This document shows positions 40,374 through 48,734 of a stretch of DNA of 64,000 nt, in pieces. The position numbers and the translations under genes are program-made. The notes under the pieces were generated by a model. It was not told the origin of the DNA. It did no database searches and worked only from the letters and a program-made list of their open reading frames with translations. The stretch covers positions 99,966 to 163,965 of the forward strand of contig NZ_JAHZIJ010000011.1 in assembly GCF_019443105.1 (NCBI RefSeq), read 5' to 3'. This DNA is from Paenibacillus oenotherae (GTDB lineage Bacteria > Bacillota > Bacilli > Paenibacillales > Paenibacillaceae). Position 1 is the stretch's first letter; every line of letters begins with the position of its first letter.

Positions 40374-40402
40374 TGCAGATTGTTGATGCATGAATGGAAC
40401 GA

Positions 40403-40876
40403 CAAGGGGCTGTCCAGAAAGTCCTTTCTGGAAATCTCAGCGCTCCTGCTTTAAGAAGCGGTACGATGTGAAATGCCTGCCAGAGAGCAGGAATTTTCGA
40501 GTTTTGGCCTACTGTAGAGCAAATGCCTGCCAAAGTGCAGGTATTTCACCTTAGTTTCTCCTTAACGGCCGATTTTTGCTCAAATTCATGCATGATCGCA
40601 GGAATTTTGCCATTATGGCGTCTTGTAACCGAAATTCATGCACTTTCGCAGGCTTCTTGCTCCGTCACTCTGCCTTCAAAACACTTGGAGAAGGGGTTTT
40701 CCAAAAAGTTTGTTTGATGAGTTGTGTGATGAGTTGCTTGATCATTTCTGAGTCCCCTATGAAAAAGAAGCCTCCAGTCCCGCTTTTAGCGGTTTTGGAG
40801 GCTTCTTGTCACATTTTCACATCATTTAGGACGGACTCATTGGATATTGGACTTGGACTTTTCGGACAGCTCCTTG
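40403..40876. repeat. Interspersed MITE-like repeat, copy 2 (best-preserved ends)
   Basis: 474 bp. Left terminal repeat at 40403-40424 (caaggggctgtccagaaagtcc) and right at 40855-40876, whose reverse complement matches at 19 of 22 positions. Inside are repeated gaaatgcctgcc...gcagg hairpins (about 40469-40496 and 40517-40550), imperfect caaattcatgca...gcaggaattttg and cgaaattcatgc...cgcaggcttc pairs, and a long stem aagaagcctcca / tggaggcttctt (40765-40807). No transposase. The right end abuts the PAP2 stop codon. Ends resemble those of several IS families, so a non-autonomous derivative is likely. Confidence 0.8.
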
Positions 40877-40881
40877 AAGAA

Positions 40882-41742
40882 TTAATTGGCGTCCTCACGA
40901 ATATAATTGACAGGGCTGCCAGCCAGGGTGCGCTTGCGGCGACGGCTGAGGGAGAATCCATGCTTGCTAAGGTAGATTCCCGTGGTCGATGCGAATACGC
41001 CGAGCAATACACCGCCGCACATATCAATAAACCAGTGAATGCCTAGATAGAAGATTGAGAAAATGACACATGCCGCGACGATGCTGCAGAACCATGCCCA
41101 GCGCTTATTGCCCGAGCGTATTGCCAGGATGGCAAGCGTAACAGAGATGGATGTATGCAAGCTTGGGAAGCAGTTGTCCAGACCGGATAGTGCCCGGTAT
41201 TCCGACTCGAAGTTAGGGAATGCATCAAGCATCAGGAATGCAACGCTTGAATCATGCGCCCAGACCTCATTGACCGGGAAGAACAGGTAGAACGGAATCG
41301 CTACGAGATAGTTGAGCATGATCGCATAGCAAGTTGCGTAGAACATCACTCTGTCCTTGCTCTGATACGTATAGATGCCGATCGAGGCGATCATGAGAGC
41401 CTGAAATACAACAACGTAGATGAAAGCGAGAAAGGTTGTCAGCATATCATTATGGAAAAGCTGCTGCAGGTTGCTGACGAAATCGCCCTCCAGGGATTGA
41501 AACCAAGCAGTGAAATCAGATGTATAGTTCATATTCTGTTCAATTTGAAGCTCTATCTTATTCAGAAACAGAATGGCTAATAAAGCGATGAAGTGAAATA
41601 AATATTTGCGATTGGTTACGAGTTCCTTAACGAACAATCCCCCGATGCTGAATGGATTAGCGAGAGCGCCATACCAGATCAGAAAAATAACGGTGATTGT
41701 CGTATAGATTGTAACGGTCGTCATGCTGTCGAACAAAACCAT
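40882..41742 (-). CDS. PAP2-superfamily membrane phosphatase
   Basis: 286 aa with about six transmembrane helices. PAP2 catalytic motifs C2 (CFPSLHTS) and C3 (SIFYLGIHWFIDM) are present near 193-245, with the layout of the Aur1/inositol-phosphotransferase-like branch. Acts on lipid phosphates at the membrane; substrate unknown. The motif C1 arginine is less clear. The C-terminus is basic. Stop codon lies 5 bases from the end of repeat copy 2, so insertion there could have changed its transcript end. Confidence 0.85.
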   Translation of the reverse strand: MVLFDSMTTVTIYTTITVIFLIWYGALANPFSIGGLFVKELVTNRKYLFHFIALLAILFLNKIELQIEQNMNYTSDFTAWFQSLEGDFVSNLQQLFHNDMLTTFLAFIYVVVFQALMIASIGIYTYQSKDRVMFYATCYAIMLNYLVAIPFYLFFPVNEVWAHDSSVAFLMLDAFPNFESEYRALSGLDNCFPSLHTSISVTLAILAIRSGNKRWAWFCSIVAACVIFSIFYLGIHWFIDMCGGVLLGVFASTTGIYLSKHGFSLSRRRKRTLAGSPVNYIREDAN

Positions 41743-41841
41743 TGCGTCCTCTTCCCCCCTAAAAAAATACTCGATCTAGTATAGCATATATTCAAGGGGA
41801 TAATACAATTTCCCAATACTGTTCACAAACGGCACACATTG

Positions 41842-42234
41842 TCAGTTGCGCTTGGCATTAACGCCGAACATGCCGCCAATTCCGCCGGCCAGCAATGTCT
41901 CGCCGAGCATGATCAGTGTTCTTCCGCTCATGCCGGAATTGTTAGCCAGGAAACTGATTAACAGCACGATGATGCCATAGGCGAAGCCTAACAAGCAGCC
42001 GTAATACCATCCGCGCTGTCCGGATCGTTTGCCTGCTATAAAGCCTCCTGCAAGGGCGGCCAAACCATGCACGATAAGACTGTAAGCTGGCAGCGCATTC
42101 TCGTGCATACTACCCCAGCGAAGCAGTGCCGACAATATCAGTGCCCCGATCGACAACCATATGGCGGCATACAATATACCTGATAGAATGGGCGAAGTCA
42201 TCTGCACTTTTGGAACATTTTTCATTGGATTCAT
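41842..42234 (-). CDS. TIGR04086-family membrane protein
   Basis: 130 aa, four predicted transmembrane helices, with a Gly-rich GLAALAGGFIAGKRSGQRGWYYG segment typical of TIGR04086 (B. subtilis YrzE). Function unknown. In B. subtilis the homologue is also near spoVB and secDF. ATG at 42234 has AAAGGAGGGG 7 bases upstream. Confidence 0.8.
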   Translation of the reverse strand: MNPMKNVPKVQMTSPILSGILYAAIWLSIGALILSALLRWGSMHENALPAYSLIVHGLAALAGGFIAGKRSGQRGWYYGCLLGFAYGIIVLLISFLANNSGMSGRTLIMLGETLLAGGIGGMFGVNAKRN

Positions 42235-42456
42235 CCTTGTCCCCTCCTTTTATCCTCTTATTCAATGCAGAATTACATATGAACGGTTTGTACAACATAT
42301 GGCCAAGCTGACGGAAATAGTACACCATAGACGACTCAAATAGGCTCAAATAGCGTTCATCCATCATGATGGGGCACCGTTAACCGTTATACTTCCAAAA
42401 TTCGGGCTTCTGCCTCCTGAATGATGACGGGTTGACAAGGTGACAATAAGTTTACA

Positions 42457-42475
42457 CGTTATGGACTGCATAACG
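42457..42475. promoter_or_regulatory. Short inverted repeat in a divergent gap
   Basis: cgttatg (42457-42463) / cataacg (42469-42475), 5-base spacer, between the TIGR04086 and DUF421 genes. The rest of this 300-base gap holds a TTGACA at 42432 without a good -10 and a direct ctcaaatag pair near 42340. Possible operator or hairpin only. Confidence 0.3.
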
Positions 42476-42534
42476 AGGTTAAGACGCTGCGAACCAGGGT
42501 TTGCACCGCATAGCATTGGAGGAGGCGGTTTCCA

Positions 42535-43284
42535 TTGGAGTTGTGGATTCTGTTTATCCGAACGGTCTTGATTTATATTGTTGTGTTTCTGATCATGCGT
42601 TTCATGGGCAAAAGGGAGATCGGCAAGCTGTCTGTCTTCGATCTGGTCATTTCCTTCATGATTGCGGAAATAGCGGTCATTGTCATTGAAGATACGAAGC
42701 GTCCTATGCTGGAAGGCGTGCTTCCGATGGTCGTGCTGCTTGTTATTCAGGTGGGGCTTGCTTATCTGGCCTTGAAGAGCCGCAAGCTTAGATTCCTGTT
42801 CGACGGCAAGCCCACGGTCATGATTGAACGGGGGAAGCTGAATCGCGAGGCGATGCATAAGCAGCGGTACAATCTGGATGACTTGATGCAGCAGTTGAGG
42901 GAGAACGAGGTGTCCACTGTAGCAGATGTTGAATTTGCTATTCTGGAGACGACAGGCAAACTGTCCGTTATCAAGAAAGAGCAGTCTGATAATCCAGCTA
43001 TGACGGTTCACACCGGAGCCTTTGTTGCAGAACAGCAAAGCATTCCAAGAGACGGTGTCTCCAGCATATTTCCACGCGGCTTCAAATTTGAAATATTGCC
43101 GGTACCGCTTATTATGGACGGCAAAGTGCAGACGACTAATTTGGAAATGCTGGGCAAGAACCGGTTCTGGCTGAATCAACAGATGAGAGAACGGGGCATT
43201 ACCGAATGCAAGCAGGTGTACTTATGCACCATTGACCACAAAGGAAAGCTCTATTTCGATACAATTGCGAAGCCGGACAAGTGA
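42535..43284 (+). CDS. DUF421 membrane protein (YetF type)
   Basis: 249 aa. Three N-terminal transmembrane helices (about 5-78) with the family signature RFMGKREIGKLSVFDLVISFMIAEIA, then a cytoplasmic domain (ERGKLNREAMHKQRYNLDDLMQQLRE and ILETTGKLSV). Spore formers carry several DUF421 paralogues, some of which act in germination; the role here is unknown. TTG start with GGAGGAGG upstream. Converges with spoVB. Confidence 0.85.
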   Translation: MELWILFIRTVLIYIVVFLIMRFMGKREIGKLSVFDLVISFMIAEIAVIVIEDTKRPMLEGVLPMVVLLVIQVGLAYLALKSRKLRFLFDGKPTVMIERGKLNREAMHKQRYNLDDLMQQLRENEVSTVADVEFAILETTGKLSVIKKEQSDNPAMTVHTGAFVAEQQSIPRDGVSSIFPRGFKFEILPVPLIMDGKVQTTNLEMLGKNRFWLNQQMRERGITECKQVYLCTIDHKGKLYFDTIAKPDK

Positions 43285-43334
43285 TCTCTTGCAGCTGAAG
43301 AGAAACACGAATCCGGCTTCTGCCATGCATAGAA

Positions 43335-44906
43335 CTAATGGAACCAACGTCCGATAACGGGAAGACGGGCAACGTCATAGCGGTCAATAATGCCAAGCCG
43401 GATCATAATGAGCAGATAGATGAGTACGCCAGCCAGCGATGACAGCAGCAGATTGAGCCATAATTCCGGAAGTGCTTGGCGGTTCATTATCCACAGGGCG
43501 ACGGCACCCATTATGATCATGGCCGACCCAACTTTGAGGAAGTCGAGCAGCTTCATATGGAACCCGACAAATCGGACAACGCTGATCCAGTGGAGTGCCG
43601 TTACAAGCACGATATTCACGTTAATGGCGATAATCGCCCCGTAAATGCCGTATTCGGGATCGGAGCCAAGCTTGACGATGAGCAGCAGCTTAACGATAGC
43701 GCCGATAAAAGTGTTCATGAGCGCAACGCCAGGCTTATCCAGCGCTTGCAGCGCGGCTTGCAGAGGAGCCTGCAGATAGATGAACAGCCCGATCGGGGCC
43801 ATCCATTGCAGCATGGGGGCAATATCGGCATGATGATAGAGAATGCGGCAGATCGGCTCAGCGAAAAGCGACATGACGACGATGAATGGTGCGCCGGTTA
43901 CAAGAGCCAGTCTCATGGACTGATGAAGGCGTTTATGTATCGTTGCCATGTCGCCCTTGGCCGCCGCTTCGGAGAGTGAAGGGACAAGCGAGACTGCCAG
44001 CGAGTACGTTAGTGCTGTGGGCAGCAGCAGAATCGGGATAATCATGCCCTGCAAGGCGCCGTATTGTGCTGTTGCTATACCGGTGGCAAGTCCGGCGGCT
44101 GCAAGCGCCCGCGCAGTCAAGATCGATTCCAGCAGATAGGATAGCGAGCCGATCATGCGGCTGGCCGTTACAGGAATAGACAGACTGATCAGCCGGCGCA
44201 ATACGGGAACCCGCTTGGAGAGGCTGGCAGCCGGGGGCTGCTGTAATGCTGAGGGACCTGGGGGCTGCTCGCGCCGCCGGCTCTTGGCATACATCCACAC
44301 AAGCACCGCTAATCCGCCGAGCTCGCCTGCAACTACGCCAAGCATCGCTCCGGCAGCTGCCCACGCCAGGCCGAATGGAAGCAGCATGCTTGCAAACAAT
44401 AGTGCAAACACTATGCGAATAACGGTTTCCACCGTTTGCGAAAGCGCAGTGGGCACCATATTTTGTTTGCCTTGAAAATAGCCTCTGTACACAGAGGATA
44501 CACCGACAATAAGCAGCAGAGGCGTCATGCTGAGAAAAGTCTGGTAGACGCGGGTATCTGTCAGCAGATGCTCTGTCATCCAGGGGGTAAGGATAATAAA
44601 CAGCAGGGTGAGCAGAAGCGAAAGGAGGATTGTAAGTCCCATTGCAGCACGGAAAATATGCTTCACCCTGGCGGTATCGCCCTTGGATTCCGCTTCCGCA
44701 ATCCATTTGGCGACAGCAAGGGGAATTCCTCCGGTGATGACGGTTAGCAGCACAATGAGAAAGGGATAACCAAGCTGGTAGAGGCCTACGCCCTCAGCGC
44801 CGATAATGCGTGGCAGCGCGATGCGGGGGACGAAGGCGAGTATGCGATTGACAATGCCTGCTACTAACAGGATGAGTGCACCTTTAATAAACGTTTGCTT
44901 GGTCAC
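43335..44906 (-). CDS. spoVB: Stage V sporulation protein B (MVF/MATE-type flippase)
   Basis: 523 aa, about 14 transmembrane helices, near the 518 aa of B. subtilis SpoVB. Belongs to the polysaccharide-transport MOP superfamily; SpoVB is needed for cortex formation, probably by handling lipid-linked precursors. N-terminus TKQTFIKGALILLVAGIVNRILAF matches. I chose GTG at 44906, with GAGAGAGGG upstream; the frame stays open to 44972. Next to comN and secDF as in B. subtilis. Confidence 0.9.
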   Translation of the reverse strand: MTKQTFIKGALILLVAGIVNRILAFVPRIALPRIIGAEGVGLYQLGYPFLIVLLTVITGGIPLAVAKWIAEAESKGDTARVKHIFRAAMGLTILLSLLLTLLFIILTPWMTEHLLTDTRVYQTFLSMTPLLLIVGVSSVYRGYFQGKQNMVPTALSQTVETVIRIVFALLFASMLLPFGLAWAAAGAMLGVVAGELGGLAVLVWMYAKSRRREQPPGPSALQQPPAASLSKRVPVLRRLISLSIPVTASRMIGSLSYLLESILTARALAAAGLATGIATAQYGALQGMIIPILLLPTALTYSLAVSLVPSLSEAAAKGDMATIHKRLHQSMRLALVTGAPFIVVMSLFAEPICRILYHHADIAPMLQWMAPIGLFIYLQAPLQAALQALDKPGVALMNTFIGAIVKLLLIVKLGSDPEYGIYGAIIAINVNIVLVTALHWISVVRFVGFHMKLLDFLKVGSAMIIMGAVALWIMNRQALPELWLNLLLSSLAGVLIYLLIMIRLGIIDRYDVARLPVIGRWFH

Positions 44907-45107
44907 ATGCGTTCCCTCTCTCTTAAAGACTTTCTGGCGAACATGAGGCCGCGGCAAGGCTGCCGCCGACATGTCCTATGCTCATGCTTATGCGGGGCAT
45001 GTCTCGTTCCATGCAGCCATTTTTTCGCAAGAGGGTGTTGACGGGCAGGAATCGTAGGGGATGAGGGCGAATTTAACAGAGGGAAGTAAGCAAAGGAGGG
45101 CGCGGTA

Positions 45108-45347
45108 ATGAAGGACGAAGAGTGGATCGCGACCATTGAGTCATTATGCAATAGCAAGGCGGATGAGTTTCATCTCATCGGCTACGAGCATGTGACAGGA
45201 CAGGAAGTATGGGAATGTGTGAGTGCTGCTTACGCCAAGACTGGCGAGCCTGCCATGCATCAGGTTGTTAATGATATTTTATCGCTGAAGGTGATGAAAT
45301 TTATGAACTTCATGACATTAAGCGCTTATCGAGGGACGCATTTCTAA
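45108..45347 (+). CDS. comN: Post-transcriptional regulator ComN-like
   Basis: 79 aa. Small acidic protein matching the ComN (YrzD) family, which in B. subtilis affects comE mRNA localisation. Core pattern EEWIATIESLCNSKADEFHLIGY and the helical C-terminal half with VVNDILSLKVMKFMNFMTL. ATG after AAAGGAGG. Between spoVB and secD, as in B. subtilis, which supports the call. Confidence 0.75.
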   Translation: MKDEEWIATIESLCNSKADEFHLIGYEHVTGQEVWECVSAAYAKTGEPAMHQVVNDILSLKVMKFMNFMTLSAYRGTHF

Positions 45348-45379
45348 GAGAGCTGCTTACGCTGTCGTGAAGGGTGCCA

Positions 45380-45412
45380 GGCCTCTCTTCGTGCCGAGGG
45401 GCTATTTTTTTT
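45380..45412 (+). terminator. Rho-independent terminator after comN
   Basis: Stem ggcctctc / gaggggct with a ttcgtgcc loop, followed by eight T. Confidence 0.85.
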
Positions 45413-45439
45413 GACTCGTTTTTCCGGCATCGCTATAAT
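45411..45439 (+). promoter_or_regulatory. Sigma-A promoter for secDF
   Basis: TTGACT (45411-45416), 17-base spacer, perfect TATAAT (45434-45439). It overlaps the T tract of the preceding terminator. Confidence 0.85.
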
Positions 45440-45480
45440 AGGAATATTGACTATCACTCAAGGGGGAAGAATTAGACATT

Positions 45481-46740
45481 ATGAACCGTATGTTAGCATT
45501 CTTGCTCATCGTCGTCGTTACTGCAGGCGTCGTAGGAGCTACGAGCCCATGGCTTGTCAATCAGATCAAGCTTGGTCTCGATTTGAAGGGCGGATTCGAA
45601 ATTCTGTATCAGGCAGAGCCCCTTACGCCAGGCGGTGTTATTACTCAGGACGCACTCCGCGAAACGGCGAGAAGCCTTGAGAAGCGGGCCAACTCAACAG
45701 GTGTTGAGGAACCGGAGATTACACCGGAAGGCAAAGACCGGATTCGCGCCAGAATTGCTGGCGTAACAGATCAGGAGGCTGTACGGAATATTCTTAAGAA
45801 GCCTCAAGAATTGACTTTCCGCAGTGCAAGAGGCTGTGCGGAGGATGCAGGTTATTGCAAGGTAGAGCTGACAGGTATTGATTTTGTACAGAACGGTGCT
45901 GACATTCAGCAGACTACTCTTGGCAATTGGGATATTACAATTGAATTGAAAAACGCTTCGCAGTTTGCGGAGATTACCAGAGAGGTTGCCAAGCTAAGCC
46001 GCAACAATCTGGCCATCTATCTGGATGAAACGGAGCTGTCAGCGCCAGCAGTCAGCTACGAGATTAACAGCAATCAGGCTGTCATCTCCGGCGACTACTC
46101 GCGCGATGCAGCCAAGCAATTGAAGGATACGATCAATCTCGGGGCACTTCCGCTCAAGCTGAAGGAGAAATATACGCAAAGCGTGGGAGCTTCGCTTGGT
46201 CAAATGTCGCTTCAACAGACGCTGCTCGCAGGTGCGCTGGGCACTGTGCTGATACTGCTGTTCATGATGATCTATTACCGGATTCCAGGCATAATTGCCA
46301 GCTTCTCCTTGATCTTCTTTATTTGGATGCTGCTGTTCGGCTTCTACTTGATCAAGGCGACATTGACGCTGCCAGGTATCGCGGCATTTATTCTTGCGAT
46401 CGGGATGGCAGTAGATGCTAATATTATTACGTACGAGCGAATCCGTGAGGAAATGCGGAGCGGCAAGAGTATATTGTCCTCGCTTAGAGCGGGAACGAAA
46501 AATTCGTTCCGCACCATCATGGATGCGAATATTACGACCATTATTGCCGGCCTGGTGCTCTTCTTTATCGGTACGGGCGCTGTAAAAGGCTTTGCGGTCA
46601 TTCTGATTCTCAGTATTATCGTCAGTGTAATCACGAATGTTGTTTACTCGCGTTGGCTCCTTTATTTGCTCATTCGCAGTGACAAGCTGAATAAACCGGC
46701 TTATTTCGGAGTTAAGGAGAGTGAGATTCGTGAACTTTAA
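45481..46740 (+). CDS. secD: Protein translocase subunit SecD
   Basis: 419 aa. RND-family partner of SecYEG that uses proton motive force to help export. TM1 at about 5-24, a periplasmic-type P1 domain (LGLDLKGGFEILYQ at about 31-44), then five transmembrane helices (about 245-410) with GMAVDANIITYERIREE. SecD and SecF are separate here, whereas B. subtilis has a fused SecDF. Overlaps secF by 11 bases. Confidence 0.97.
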   Translation: MNRMLAFLLIVVVTAGVVGATSPWLVNQIKLGLDLKGGFEILYQAEPLTPGGVITQDALRETARSLEKRANSTGVEEPEITPEGKDRIRARIAGVTDQEAVRNILKKPQELTFRSARGCAEDAGYCKVELTGIDFVQNGADIQQTTLGNWDITIELKNASQFAEITREVAKLSRNNLAIYLDETELSAPAVSYEINSNQAVISGDYSRDAAKQLKDTINLGALPLKLKEKYTQSVGASLGQMSLQQTLLAGALGTVLILLFMMIYYRIPGIIASFSLIFFIWMLLFGFYLIKATLTLPGIAAFILAIGMAVDANIITYERIREEMRSGKSILSSLRAGTKNSFRTIMDANITTIIAGLVLFFIGTGAVKGFAVILILSIIVSVITNVVYSRWLLYLLIRSDKLNKPAYFGVKESEIREL

Positions 46741-47653
46741 CAGAGAGGGCTTCACATCATTTAATTTTGTCGGCAAAGCCCGCTACTTCTTTATATTTTC
46801 GATTGCCATTACGATTCTCGGGATATTGACACTCGCTCTGCTGGGACTTAATTACGGAGTTGATTTCAAATCAGGCTCCAGTGTTGATATTGTTGTATCG
46901 AAGGATCTGGAGAGCAAGAAAGCGGATATTGAGAAATTTCTAACGGACAGCGGCTTGGGAAAGCCGGGCCTTACGATCGGCTCTGACCGGATTACACTGC
47001 GCTTCGACGAAGTGTTGTCCGATGGGAATGAGCAGAAGCTGAAGGAAGGCTTTATGGCCAACTTTGATCAAGAGGCTTCGATGGAAGTGAACACCGTCGA
47101 TGTCGAGATTGCCAGAGAGCTGCAATTCAATGCGCTGAAGGCAGTGCTGATCGCCAGTATCGGAATTGTCATCTATGTGAGCATCCGCTTCGAATGGCGG
47201 TTCGCTGTTGCGGCTATCGTCGCGCTGCTGCACGATGCTTTTATCGTAATCAGCCTGTTCTCTATCCTTCGTCTGGAGGTTAATCTCCCGTTCATCGTAG
47301 CGATCCTGACGATCGTCGGTTACTCCATCAATGATACCATTGTTATCTTTGACCGTATTCGCGAGAATATGAGATTTACGAAGGTGAAGACGGCTGCGGA
47401 TCTTGCCAAGGTAGTTAATGACAGCGTAGGACAAACGCTTTCACGCTCCATTAATACCGTGCTTACTGTTGTGGTGGCGGCAGCTTGCCTTTACTTCCTC
47501 GGCAGTGAATCGATCAAGCTGTTCGCGCTTGCGATTCTGTTCGGTTTGATAAGCGGTGCGTATTCTTCGATCTTCATCGCAAGCCCGCTCTGGCTGCTGC
47601 TCAAAAAAGGCCAGAAGCCTAAGCAGGCGGCGAAGGTATCGACAACGTCATAA
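46730..47653 (+). CDS. secF: Protein translocase subunit SecF
   Basis: 307 aa. Partner of SecD with six transmembrane helices. GVDFKSGSSVDI near the first external domain and GYSINDTIVIFDRIRENM in the RND core are diagnostic. GTG at 46730 lies 8 bases after AAGGAGAG inside the end of secD, which implies coupled translation. Confidence 0.97.
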   Translation: MNFNREGFTSFNFVGKARYFFIFSIAITILGILTLALLGLNYGVDFKSGSSVDIVVSKDLESKKADIEKFLTDSGLGKPGLTIGSDRITLRFDEVLSDGNEQKLKEGFMANFDQEASMEVNTVDVEIARELQFNALKAVLIASIGIVIYVSIRFEWRFAVAAIVALLHDAFIVISLFSILRLEVNLPFIVAILTIVGYSINDTIVIFDRIRENMRFTKVKTAADLAKVVNDSVGQTLSRSINTVLTVVVAAACLYFLGSESIKLFALAILFGLISGAYSSIFIASPLWLLLKKGQKPKQAAKVSTTS

Positions 47654-47768
47654 GGCCAATATTTAATCAATATCGATTGTTCCATCACTATAACGGGTCT
47701 CGTCTTGCGGAGCTTGCTTGCACAATCAGGCAAAGATGAGACTGCGCTATCATTTATAGGAGGCGTCC

Positions 47769-48680
47769 ATGTCAGCGCACAAACGATATGCTAAAGCGGA
47801 GTCCGCAGCGTGGACAGGGCTTCTCGGCAATGTCTGTCTGGCGGCAGTGAAGGGAGGCATCGGTGTGAATACAGGCAGCAAGGCGCTGCTGGCCGATGCC
47901 TGCCGTTCCGCATCTGATGCAGCTTCATCATTCGTTTCGTTAACCGATATACGGCGCTGCCGCCAGGTCGGGGCGACTGATGCGCCGATCTCGGGCATTC
48001 GCGGACGGACGGAGGCGTATACAGGTGTTATTGCATCCATGCTGCTCATTATAGTCGGCTTGGAAATCGGTATTTCGGCTATCCTGTCTATTGCTGAAGG
48101 CGTGGAGAAGGCGCCTGGATGGTCGGCAGCCGCAGCAATTGTCATCGCTTTTGCGCTGAAGGAGCTGTTCTTCCCGGTCAAGGAGAGAAGAGCGGATCTC
48201 TATGCTTCTTTGGCTGCTATAATCGGGACAGGTGCTGCTGCACTGGGCAAGCCGCTGAATATTCCGCTGCTCTATTATTTTGATCCTGCTTCATCTCTTA
48301 TAATTGTCGTTATTGTATTTAATAACGGATATCGTGTCATGACAGCGTCTGTACAGCGGAAGCTGTTCTGTGAGATTGAAGCGACCGATATTGCTGAACT
48401 CAAGGTTGCTGTAGGCCGGATCGAAGGCGTCGTTACAGTGGAGGAGCTGCGCGCGCGCGAGCATGGACACTATGTTGTGGTCGATGCTGTCATCAGCGTC
48501 AATCCTCGAATATCGGTGCTCGAAGGCAATGATATTGCCAAGCGTGTCAAATATTTCTTAATGAAGCGGTTTAGCCACATAACGGATGTTACGGTACATG
48601 TGGAGCCCTATGATCCGGGTTATCCGTACAAATCGAATCATAACCCTAATGGGGAGCAGGTGCCGACGCTGCTGCAATAG
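47769..48680 (+). CDS. Cation diffusion facilitator-family transporter
   Basis: 303 aa with about six transmembrane segments and a C-terminal cytoplasmic domain (about 205-290, ending DVTVHVEP). The overall layout fits CDF metal exporters. The metal site is altered: TM2 reads ADACRSASD, where most CDF proteins have a His four residues before the Asp, and the TM5 counterpart reads ERRADLYAS rather than HxxxD. Metal specificity is therefore doubtful. ATG after AGGAGG. Confidence 0.82.
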   Translation: MSAHKRYAKAESAAWTGLLGNVCLAAVKGGIGVNTGSKALLADACRSASDAASSFVSLTDIRRCRQVGATDAPISGIRGRTEAYTGVIASMLLIIVGLEIGISAILSIAEGVEKAPGWSAAAAIVIAFALKELFFPVKERRADLYASLAAIIGTGAAALGKPLNIPLLYYFDPASSLIIVVIVFNNGYRVMTASVQRKLFCEIEATDIAELKVAVGRIEGVVTVEELRAREHGHYVVVDAVISVNPRISVLEGNDIAKRVKYFLMKRFSHITDVTVHVEPYDPGYPYKSNHNPNGEQVPTLLQ

Positions 48681-48734
48681 CAGCAGCGTCGTTTCATGTG
48701 CATAGAACAGTGAAGGATGAAGGAGGGTACTGCC

